Below, piece after piece: positions 1-4,947 of a stretch of DNA of 6,220 bases (within the stretch, counting starts at the first letter, position 1; every line of letters begins with the position of its first letter). The notes below the pieces were generated by a model. That model was not told the DNA's origin. It was given only the letters and a program-made list of their open reading frames with translations, and did not search any database. The stretch comes from Bacillota bacterium (GTDB lineage: Bacteria; Bacillota; Clostridia; Lachnospirales; Lachnospiraceae): contig JAEZVF010000061.1 of assembly GCA_023443225.1 (NCBI GenBank), positions 1 through 6,220 on the forward strand, read 5' to 3'. A program made the translations under genes and the position numbers.

Positions 1-91
1 GAATTTTAACCATCAGCTCATATAATACTTTCACATCCTGCGCTTTGTATTGTTTTATATAATTTGCAATTTGTTCTCTGCTTTCTCTCAT
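1..91 (-). CDS. 5' end of an unidentified gene, possibly a transposase (partial)
   Basis: An open frame starts with ATG at 91 and runs off the window edge after about 30 codons. It begins MRESREQIANYIKQYK and continues through a DVKVLYELM segment. An AGGAGA ribosome binding site (96-100 region) lies 4-5 bases before the ATG. The gene starts 42 bases after the kinase stop, so it could be a third gene of that operon or the start of an adjacent insertion. The hydrophilic helical start with a D-V-x-x-L-x-x-L-M pattern loosely recalls the N-terminus of IS256/mutator-type transposases. That resemblance is from memory and weak. What is seen is only a well-placed start and an uninterrupted frame; the product cannot be assigned. 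Confidence 0.55.
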   Translation of the reverse strand, partial: MRESREQIANYIKQYKAQDVKVLYELMVKI

Positions 92-133
92 TCTTCTCCT
101 ATCCATGGAATTGAATAATACTCATCAGATATG

Positions 134-1078
134 TCACATGGTAAACTGTTGACCACTGCTTTTTAGTTCCTCTTGTTCTGACTCCTGTCCGTTCAGTTTC
201 ATAAGCTGTTTCATGCTGTAATCAAGAATCTTTGCCTTTCGCTCTGAAATCATTACAGAATAAAAATCCTTTTGTATTTGAAGCAGTGTCGGCGTTTCAT
301 TAATGAGCATGCATATTTTTTCCATATCAATCCGCGCGGTAATTCTTTTTAGGGCCTCTATGCAGTCCGGATTTTTCATAGAAGAGATAAATTCGAAGTA
401 GGAAATCTTCTTTCCATCCTCCTCAACAGACGAGGCAGGGAAAACATATACCCGCCTGTCGATCTCATCTTCACTGTCTAGAATTGCCTCCATATCCTTG
501 ACTGCAAGCTGCGGGTAAAGGCAGGAACCACAGTCGTAAACAGGAGCAATTTCCGCTGTCTTTGACTGTTCATCTACGAGAATGCCCCAGTTACCATTGT
601 GCCTGTCAAAATTACCAAGCAGTGCATCGGCAATAAACATATCCCAAAAGAACTCCCTAAGTTGACCTGGCGGCAGAAGCGTCTGTTCATCTATTGCCTG
701 TAGAATGGAGGAAAGCTCTGTGCCATATCCATTCTGTTCACTGCTGATACAGGTATTCTTCAGATGTGCAAACTCTATGAGTTTTTTGCCGCCTTCAGTA
801 AAATCTCCACAAGCTACTACTACCTTTTCCTTCCCGCGTGAATCAGTATAAGTTCCGAGCAATGTCTCCTGGGTTTTGAATCCCAGGGAAGCAAAAATAT
901 GGCAGGCAAGATATTCACTGATACACCCATTAGTGTAACTCATAGTCTTATTACGACTTGGGACAGGCGGAAATTTAAGCATATAGCTATTGCCCTCATA
1001 AAGAATATTAATTTTATTTCCATTTGCTCCACCGTAAGCTCTGAATTTATTTACCTCACACGATGTAAAATCAATCAT
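134..1078 (-). CDS. HipA/CtkA-like serine/threonine kinase, probable toxin of an HTH-kinase pair
   Basis: The predicted protein has 314 residues with HipA-fold kinase motifs in order: a glycine-containing start (GGANGNKI, about 16-23), a candidate ATP-binding lysine in YMLKFP (K35), a catalytic loop GNFDRHNGNWGIL (about 155-167; D158, R159, H160, N163), and a metal-binding aspartate in APVYDCGS (D182). Family knowledge: HipA toxins phosphorylate translation components such as glutamyl-tRNA synthetase; the target here is unknown. At 314 residues it is shorter than E. coli HipA (about 440) and lacks room for the N-terminal subdomain, so it resembles HipT or CtkA. The ATG at 1078 was chosen because AAGGAG lies about 10 bases upstream and the start overlaps the upstream antitoxin-like gene by 8 bases (ATGATTGA). 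A GTG at 1120 would extend it 14 codons inside that gene but is less likely. No signal peptide or membrane segment is seen, so it should act in the cytoplasm. Confidence 0.85.
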   Translation of the reverse strand: MIDFTSCEVNKFRAYGGANGNKINILYEGNSYMLKFPPVPSRNKTMSYTNGCISEYLACHIFASLGFKTQETLLGTYTDSRGKEKVVVACGDFTEGGKKLIEFAHLKNTCISSEQNGYGTELSSILQAIDEQTLLPPGQLREFFWDMFIADALLGNFDRHNGNWGILVDEQSKTAEIAPVYDCGSCLYPQLAVKDMEAILDSEDEIDRRVYVFPASSVEEDGKKISYFEFISSMKNPDCIEALKRITARIDMEKICMLINETPTLLQIQKDFYSVMISERKAKILDYSMKQLMKLNGQESEQEELKSSGQQFTM

Positions 1079-1529
1079 TAATGATATTCTCCTTTCCCTC
1101 TGTACCAAGATATTTTTCACGCAGATAGCTTGCCTGTTCCTCAGTAATTAAGTCAGCCCAAAGATTGGAATTAATGGCTCCGTATAATTCGCCCCACAAG
1201 CAATCAAGATAGATCACTTGTTCCTTTTCACCCTGTAAATATTCTTTTATTGCTTTTTGAACACTCTCCGGCAGTCCGGATTCCAGATAAGTTTTTCTGT
1301 TTGGTTTTCCCGTGACTGTGTTTTCTTCCGGTTCTGTTTCCAGTGCCAGCAGTTCCTCAATAGTTAGACCAAGTGTTTTGGACAATTTGGAGAGCGTTCT
1401 TGCGCCACAACGGTTAAGATGGGTTTTCCCGGAATATATATCTGCAAGAGTGGCCCATGGAATCCCGCTGATTTTTGATAAACGATAACGGGACATTTGA
1501 GTATCCTGTAAAAGCTGTTGTATTGTCAT
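1071..1529 (-). CDS. XRE-family HTH regulator, probable antitoxin/repressor of the kinase operon
   Basis: The protein has 152 residues. Residues 1-63 form a Cro/CI-type helix-turn-helix (MSRYRLSKISGIPWATLADIYSG carries the scaffold and recognition helices, followed by LSKLSKTLGLTIEELL). After an acidic linker (about 64-75) there is a C-terminal region of about 75 residues, rich in charged and aromatic residues (EYLQGEKEQVIYLDCLWGELYGAI), with no recognised family. The gene directly precedes and overlaps the HipA-like kinase by 8 bases, implying translational coupling. Such partners usually bind the kinase and repress their own promoter, and a fitting operator lies upstream. The ATG at 1529 has AGGTG about 7-8 bases before it; ATG 1535 and GTG 1538 overlap that ribosome binding site and are less likely. 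The long C-terminal part is unusual for HipB and may contact the kinase (inference). Confidence 0.85.
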   Translation of the reverse strand: MTIQQLLQDTQMSRYRLSKISGIPWATLADIYSGKTHLNRCGARTLSKLSKTLGLTIEELLALETEPEENTVTGKPNRKTYLESGLPESVQKAIKEYLQGEKEQVIYLDCLWGELYGAINSNLWADLITEEQASYLREKYLGTEGKENIIND

Positions 1530-1546
1530 TTTCATCACCTATAATC

Positions 1547-1575
1547 ATTATATCGGTGTTCCGATATAGTGTCAA
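1547..1575 (-). promoter_or_regulatory. Perfect consensus sigma-A promoter of the HTH-kinase operon
   Basis: On the minus strand TTGACA (1570-1575) is followed by exactly 17 bases and TATAAT (1547-1552). Both hexamers match the sigma-A consensus fully. Transcription should begin near 1540-1542, leaving only about 12 bases before the ATG at 1529, just enough for the AGGTG site. A promoter this strong before an antitoxin-like gene implies that it must be repressed, in agreement with the operator in its spacer. Confidence 0.9.
1549..1568. promoter_or_regulatory. Operator-like inverted repeat inside the promoter
   Basis: TATATCGG (1549-1556) and CCGATATA (1561-1568) form a perfect 8-bp inverted repeat around the 4-base centre TGTT. 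The repeat fills most of the promoter spacer and overlaps four bases of the -10 hexamer, so a dimer bound here would block RNA polymerase. The natural candidate is the XRE protein encoded directly downstream (autoregulation, inferred). No second copy of this repeat was noticed in the window. Confidence 0.75.
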
Positions 1576-1677
1576 TAGAAGTTCCCTTCCCAAATTAAGC
1601 AGTTAATGTGTCTTAGAAAAATGTTTTAATGTATCACCTTATCTGTCATAACATTGACTTATTAGATCCATGTTGAT

Positions 1678-1688
1678 CCTTGGCGTAA
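1678..1688. repeat. Intergenic motif CCTTGGCGTAA, copy 1
   Basis: This 11-base sequence lies in the gap between yhcG and the HTH gene, just downstream of the yhcG 3' hairpin. It recurs exactly at 2977-2987 in the gap upstream of yhcG. A related CCCTTGGTGAAAGG lies near 4888 after the pentapeptide gene. The function is unknown; it may be a remnant of a dispersed intergenic element. Confidence 0.4.
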
Positions 1689-1700
1689 TGTTGTTATTCT

Positions 1701-1727
1701 AATTGTGCCACAGGCTGTGGCACAATT
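1701..1727. terminator. 27-bp palindrome at the yhcG stop codon, possible terminator or protein-binding site
   Basis: The arms 1701-1713 and 1715-1727 are exact 13-base reverse complements around a single central G. In RNA this folds into a stem of at least 11 bp with a 5-base loop. It overlaps the yhcG TAA (1726-1728). On the minus strand it is followed by AGAATAACAACATT and lacks a proper U-run, so it is a weak fit to an intrinsic terminator. It could instead protect the mRNA 3' end or be a dyad binding site. A 23/27 match lies inside yhcG at 2429-2455. Confidence 0.6.
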
Positions 1728-2802
1728 ACTTCAACTCCTTCTCGATTTCTTCAATAGATGGCAAACTGCTACGTAATTCCTCTGGCAATGCCTTAGCAAT
1801 TTGATTCTTCCACTCTGCAACTCCGATTGGATTTTGATATCCCGATAAAGAATACTCTACAACCGTTTCATTTTTGCCTTTTACAAGCAATAATCCAATG
1901 GTTGGCTTGTCATCTGAGTGCCGCAGAATATCATTAACCACATTCTGGTACAAATTCAACTGACTGATAAATCCAGGTTCAAAATCGCAGGCTTTCAATT
2001 CCACCACAACATAACAGCGCAGTCTTAGGTGATAGAATAAGAGATCAATATAAAAATCATCTCCGCCGACCTCCAGATGTACCTGTCTGCCCACAAAAGC
2101 AAATCCTTGACCTAACTCCAGTAAAAAACTTTGAATATGTTCTGTCAGTTGGCGCTCAATCTCTACCTCTCGCCGGGGCATATCCGTACCAAGAAAATCA
2201 AACAGGTAAGGGTCTTTGAACACTTGATTCACCATATCGGAGTCTACTGGTGGAAGTGCCGCTGGGAAATTATTAACACTCCTGCCAGTACGCTCCATAA
2301 GCTTACCCTGAATCTGTAAATCCAGCACATTACTGCTCCAACCATTTTCAATTGTCTTATTGGCATACCAAAGGCGGCTTTCCCTGGAATCCAATTTATC
2401 CAGCAACATTCTGTTTGTTCTCCATGGTATTTGTGCCACAACCTGTTGCACAATTTCAAAATCTGGCCAACACTCAGCAAATTTACGCATATATTTGATG
2501 TTTCTCGGAGAAAATCCTGACATTTCAGGAAAGTAATCTTTTAAATCCTTGGACATGCGGTCAATAATCTTTGCGCCCCATCCTTCTTCCTCCTGCTTTT
2601 TCAGGATGGCTTTACCGATATTCCAGTAAAGGCAAATCATACTAGAATTTGCGTTCAATACAACCGAAATTCTTTGATTTTGAATCTTGTTTTTTATCTC
2701 TTCTATAAATTTCAAATAAGTACCACTCATCTCGGAAAGATTTGGAGCGACGGGAAAAATAACTCCATTTTTATTCTTTCCCATATGGTTTCGATTATCC
2801 AA
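1726..2802 (-). CDS. yhcG: YhcG/DUF1016-family PD-(D/E)XK nuclease
   Basis: A full-length protein of about 358 residues; E. coli YhcG is of similar size. The N-terminal half (about 25-170) is the DUF1016 N-terminal helical domain, with the family signatures YWNIGKAI, a GFSPRNIKYMRKFAE-like segment and VVAQIPW followed by NRMLLDKL. The C-terminal half is the nuclease domain: FVGRQVHLEVGGDDFYIDLLFYH then VVVELK, giving catalytic candidates D253, E268 and K270 (numbered from the TTG). Family knowledge: a predicted DNA-processing nuclease, common in accessory and defence islands, with poorly defined function. TTG at 2802 has GAGGTG six bases upstream. The in-frame GTG at 2811 lies inside that ribosome binding site, and ATG 2784 is a further option without a clear site. 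Acts in the cytoplasm, with no membrane segment. It has its own upstream region and a palindrome on its stop codon. Confidence 0.93.
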   Translation of the reverse strand: MDNRNHMGKNKNGVIFPVAPNLSEMSGTYLKFIEEIKNKIQNQRISVVLNANSSMICLYWNIGKAILKKQEEEGWGAKIIDRMSKDLKDYFPEMSGFSPRNIKYMRKFAECWPDFEIVQQVVAQIPWRTNRMLLDKLDSRESRLWYANKTIENGWSSNVLDLQIQGKLMERTGRSVNNFPAALPPVDSDMVNQVFKDPYLFDFLGTDMPRREVEIERQLTEHIQSFLLELGQGFAFVGRQVHLEVGGDDFYIDLLFYHLRLRCYVVVELKACDFEPGFISQLNLYQNVVNDILRHSDDKPTIGLLLVKGKNETVVEYSLSGYQNPIGVAEWKNQIAKALPEELRSSLPSIEEIEKELK

Positions 2803-2864
2803 TTTTTTCACCTCATAATCTGCAGATTTGTTTTAAATTGTACTAAAACGAATTAAGAATACAA

Positions 2865-2892
2865 ATAATATCTTTTTTAATTTCTTTGTCTA
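2865..2892 (-). promoter_or_regulatory. Candidate yhcG promoter
   Basis: On the minus strand TAGACA (2887-2892), a 16-base spacer and TATTAT (2865-2870) form a plausible sigma-A promoter about 60 bases before the yhcG start. The surrounding DNA is very AT-rich, so other pairs are possible (for example TTGTAT then TACAAT closer to the gene). A GATAAT beside the Spo0A-like boxes at 2905-2926 may be the -10 of a second, upstream promoter. Confidence 0.4.
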
Positions 2893-2904
2893 ATGGTTAT
2901 AAAT

Positions 2905-2929
2905 TACGACATATTTCGACAATTATCTC
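2905..2929 (-). promoter_or_regulatory. Tandem Spo0A-like boxes upstream of yhcG (repeat copy 1)
   Basis: On the minus strand TGTCGAA (2915-2921) exactly fits the 0A-box consensus TGNCGAA. A second, imperfect TGTCGTA (2905-2911) follows exactly 10 bp on, one helical turn. The boxes directly abut a -10-like GATAAT (2922-2927). The block 2908-2929 matches 4819-4840, upstream of kptA, at 20 of 22 positions. Spo0A binding is inferred from the motif only. Confidence 0.4.
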
Positions 2930-2976
2930 ACAATGTGTTGATGCTGTAATACAGATTCCCCAAAAACGCATTTTAC

Positions 2977-2987
2977 CCTTGGCGTAA
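2977..2987. repeat. Intergenic motif CCTTGGCGTAA, copy 2
   Basis: An exact copy of the 11-base sequence at 1678-1688. Its last three bases are the start of the inverted repeat at 2985-3009. The two copies flank yhcG, one on each side, in the same orientation. Confidence 0.4.
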
Positions 2988-3009
2988 GCATTAAATTGAC
3001 TAATGCTTA
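2985..3009. repeat. 9-bp inverted repeat after the TIM-barrel gene
   Basis: TAAGCATTA (2985-2993) and TAATGCTTA (3001-3009) are perfect reverse complements around a 7-base loop. It lies about 45 bases beyond the original end of the TIM-barrel gene. No U-run follows on either strand, so it is a hairpin of unknown role rather than a clear terminator. Confidence 0.5.
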
Positions 3010-3053
3010 TAGAAGAAAGATACCCGTTGAGCCTTGAGCTTATCAACTTGCAT

Positions 3054-3851
3054 TTACTTATTGCTCCAATGGGTTCCCAACCAATTTAATGACTCCTGCA
3101 AAGATGTAACTGTTTTTGTTTCAATCACGCACCTGCAATGGTTACGACTTGCAATATTAAGCTTTTCAATTTAATTGATATTTCCTTCACCGAGAGTTAG
3201 GTGATTTTGTTTCCCTATAGCATCGTGTATATGAAAATGTTTTAATTTAAATTCATTTTGCATAATATACTTTTCATCAACATTACTGGCAGAATGAGAA
3301 TGTCCAATATCCCAAGTAAGAGTAAAATTGGAACTATCAAGTAAAATATCAATTGCTTCTTTTTGAAATGTAGTAAAACCGTCTGTATTTTCTATGGAAA
3401 TATTTATGCCTTCTCCACCAATCATAGTTTCACACATAACTTTGAAATATTGAATATTCTTCAAGTATATATCACGATATTTATCAAATAGAAATATTTT
3501 TTGATCTGGAAGCGTAAAATAAACACCTCTACTCAAGTGCATGTTTAAAACCGGAATTCCTAGTTTCTTTGCAATTAATATAGATTGTTTAACCGTATCC
3601 AGGTAAGCCTTTGTAACTGCATTATTAAAATCACTAATGTTTAGATTTTCATCAAGATGAATCGTGTAATAGATTTTATATTCCTTAAATATATCTTGAA
3701 ACATTCTGGAATTTTTCAAAATCTCCACTTGATATTGTGGTAAATTCATATTTAATTCAATAAATTTAAAGCCAAGGCTATCACAAAGCTTTGCATTTTC
3801 CTCCAAGCCGGCCAGTTCGATTAAAGTGGGCATCCCAAATTCAATACTCAT
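3054..3851 (-). pseudogene. Sugar phosphate isomerase/epimerase-like TIM-barrel gene interrupted by an in-frame stop
   Basis: From ATG 3851, preceded by an ideal AAGGAGGTG (3856-3864), the frame runs 226 codons to a TAA at 3171-3173 and then continues in the same frame for 38 more codons to a TAA at 3054-3056. The continuation (IEKLNIASRNH, CVIETKT, LQESLNWL) looks like the expected last helix and strand of the barrel. The whole frame gives 265 residues, normal for the xylose-isomerase-like/AP-endonuclease-2 superfamily. Motifs in order: FIELNM (E33), IHLDE (H65), NMHLSRG (N103, H105), SIENTDG (E154), TWDIGHSHS (D181, H184), HFHIHDA (H206, H208, D210), LGEGNIN, then after the stop IETK (E244). 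E244 sits where the family usually has its last metal-ligand glutamate. The 226-residue product lacks it and is probably inactive. The substrate is unknown. Only one base change explains the break; sequencing error is possible. Confidence 0.85.
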
Positions 3852-3878
3852 TAAACACCTCCTTATTGACACCTTATC

Positions 3879-3906
3879 ATTATCAAAGTAAAAATTCAGT
3901 AGTCAA
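3879..3906 (-). promoter_or_regulatory. Promoter of the TIM-barrel gene
   Basis: On the minus strand TTGACT (3901-3906), a 16-base spacer and GATAAT (3879-3884) lie about 30 bases before the start codon at 3851, with the strong ribosome binding site in between. Each hexamer differs from consensus at one base. This supports transcription separate from kptA. Confidence 0.6.
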
Positions 3907-3963
3907 CGACTATGTAATAAAACCGCTATTTAATAATTCGTGGAGATTTATTTAGTTATAGCT

Positions 3964-4137
3964 TTACATCTCTATATAGCCAAAATTTTTAAGTAAATTT
4001 ATTTTTTCAATTGCCTTATTTGATTTCCACCAATTTTCGCTAATGGCAAATTCTTTTGTATATTTACTGTTGTTATCAAACCAAGTCCAGGTAATTGCCC
4101 AAATATCATTTTGAGGTAACGTTTCGATGAGATTCAT
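3964..4137 (-). CDS. Small hypothetical gene after kptA (57 codons)
   Basis: The frame from ATG 4137 to TAA 3964-3966 encodes MNLIETLPQNDIWAITW and then a hydrophilic part with an ENWWKSNKAIEKINLLKNFG segment, rich in Trp, Asn and Lys. The composition is protein-like, with no signal peptide or membrane helix, and the family is not recognised. GGAG lies about 10 bases before the ATG. A much stronger AGGAGG (4163-4168) instead serves an ATG at 4153 in another frame, which stops after 15 codons (TGA 4106-4108). The gene may therefore be a frameshifted or truncated remnant whose original start was 4153, or the strong site may drive coupled translation. It lies 54 bases after the kptA stop and could share its transcript. 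Confidence 0.45.
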   Translation of the reverse strand: MNLIETLPQNDIWAITWTWFDNNSKYTKEFAISENWWKSNKAIEKINLLKNFGYIEM

Positions 4138-4191
4138 GAATAATAATCTCCATTTACTTCTTCCTCCTCATCATGCCAATTAAAAAAGGAA

Positions 4192-4728
4192 TCATTCTAC
4201 TTTTTCAAGAAATTCTGTAGGCACTTCTTTTATAAGCCATACACTATTTACAGAGCAATAGAATATATAACCAGCCTTTGCCATAGCTCCGGCATTAACC
4301 CGATATACAACAGGCCTTCCATGTCTGTTACCTACTTTAACAGCAGTTTCCATGTCTATTGATAAATGGACATATAGTCGACTCTTTGGAATTAACCCTA
4401 TTTTATCAATAGATTCCACATATTTTTCACCGGTTCCATGCCATAAATATTCGGGTGGAATTTTTTCTTTCAATTCTACATCTACAGGAATGGAATGTCC
4501 CTGATTTGCACGAATCAGTGTCTTATCCTCGTTAAAAGAATACCGCTTTTTGTTATCCATCCGTACAATTTCTTCCAATATTTCTATGTTTATAGGATGC
4601 GTCCTGTTTACACCCTCAATCATTTCATTTACGTTTGCCCAGCCATGCTCATCCACTGTAATTCCTATGACATCAGGCTTATGCCTTAGTATCAGGCTAA
4701 TGTATCTACTTGTATCAGTTAGATTCAT
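4192..4728 (-). CDS. kptA: RNA 2'-phosphotransferase (KptA/Tpt1)
   Basis: The enzyme transfers a 2'-phosphate from RNA to NAD+, giving ADP-ribose 1'',2''-cyclic phosphate and nicotinamide. In eukaryotes this finishes tRNA splicing; in bacteria the substrate is uncertain. The 178-residue protein is of normal family size. Visible motifs: SLILRHKPDVIGI (R15, H16), DEHGWANV, KKRYSF, IRANQGHS (R73, H78), LWHGT (95-99), and YVHLS with METAVKVGNRHGRPVV, covering the N-terminal winged-helix lobe and the C-terminal NAD-binding lobe. Start choice: ATG 4728 fits family length. GTG 4782 in the same frame has a better-spaced AGGTGAG and would add 18 residues (DLPEWWKNIG...), so it remains possible. A short frame (ATG 4789, stop 4736-4738) overlaps this leader. 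No RNA ligase that would create 2'-phosphates is seen in the window. Cytoplasmic. Confidence 0.95.
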   Translation of the reverse strand: MNLTDTSRYISLILRHKPDVIGITVDEHGWANVNEMIEGVNRTHPINIEILEEIVRMDNKKRYSFNEDKTLIRANQGHSIPVDVELKEKIPPEYLWHGTGEKYVESIDKIGLIPKSRLYVHLSIDMETAVKVGNRHGRPVVYRVNAGAMAKAGYIFYCSVNSVWLIKEVPTEFLEKVE

Positions 4729-4815
4729 TCTAATATCACATCCCTTTCTGCCTATATTCTTCCACCATTCTGGTAAATCCACTTTTCATCTCACCTAAAA
4801 TTTAATGTGCATTAT

Positions 4816-4860
4816 TTTGACACATTTCGACAATTATTTCTGTATGCCTTGAACAGTCAA
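4816..4860 (-). promoter_or_regulatory. Candidate kptA promoter with tandem Spo0A-like boxes (repeat copy 2)
   Basis: On the minus strand TTGACT (4855-4860), 16 bases and AATAAT (4833-4838) form a plausible promoter. Directly after the -10 comes TGTCGAA (4826-4832), an exact 0A box, and 10 bp on TGTCAAA (4816-4822), an imperfect one. The boxes would sit over the transcription start, a layout suited to repression. The block matches the one before yhcG at 20 of 22 positions (4819-4840 versus 2908-2929). Confidence 0.45.
4838..4852. repeat. Intergenic repeat TTCTGTATGCCTTGA, copy 1
   Basis: An exact 15-base match to 5939-5953, in the same orientation. Weaker similarity (9 of 15) continues over the next 15 bases. 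This copy lies within the spacer of the candidate kptA promoter, between the kptA and pentapeptide genes; the other lies upstream of the pentapeptide gene, so the pair flanks that gene. Confidence 0.5.
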
Positions 4861-4864
4861 TAAA

Positions 4865-4886
4865 GATGCCTTATAAATAAGGTATC
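4865..4886 (-). terminator. Weak terminator-like hairpin after the pentapeptide gene
   Basis: On the minus strand GATACCTTA and TAAGGCATC pair around a TTTA loop, with one A-C mismatch in a 9-base stem, and TTTATT follows. It lies about 60 bases beyond the stop at 4948 and just before the candidate kptA promoter. The mismatch and short U-run make it a weak terminator. In a plus-strand transcript the mismatch becomes a G-U pair, but no U-run follows there. Confidence 0.35.
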
Positions 4887-4947
4887 CCCTTGGTGAAAGG
4901 TATTGCTTCATAAAATCTTCTTAGATCAGATCAGCAGAAAATAAAAT

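Noticed and set aside
2244..2480. Minus-strand frame of 78 codons inside yhcG.
   Set aside because: It lies within the well-supported yhcG reading frame, has no ribosome binding site and encodes no recognisable motif.
1681..3009. A CRISPR-like array built from the intergenic repeats and hairpins.
   Set aside because: Repeats occur only two or three times, are short and irregularly spaced by whole genes, and no cas gene is present.
3000..3053. A 17-codon frame MQVDKLKAQRVSFFYKH starting directly at the TAAATG end of the TIM-barrel gene.
   Set aside because: It is very short, runs into the inverted repeat at 2985-3009 and resembles translated intergenic repeat DNA more than a real peptide.
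4736..4789. A 17-codon leader frame MKSGFTRMVEEYRQKGM ahead of kptA.
   Set aside because: Its ATG is only two bases from the AGGTGAG site, too close for good initiation; the site fits the in-frame GTG 4782 of kptA better. Kept only as a note on the kptA start.
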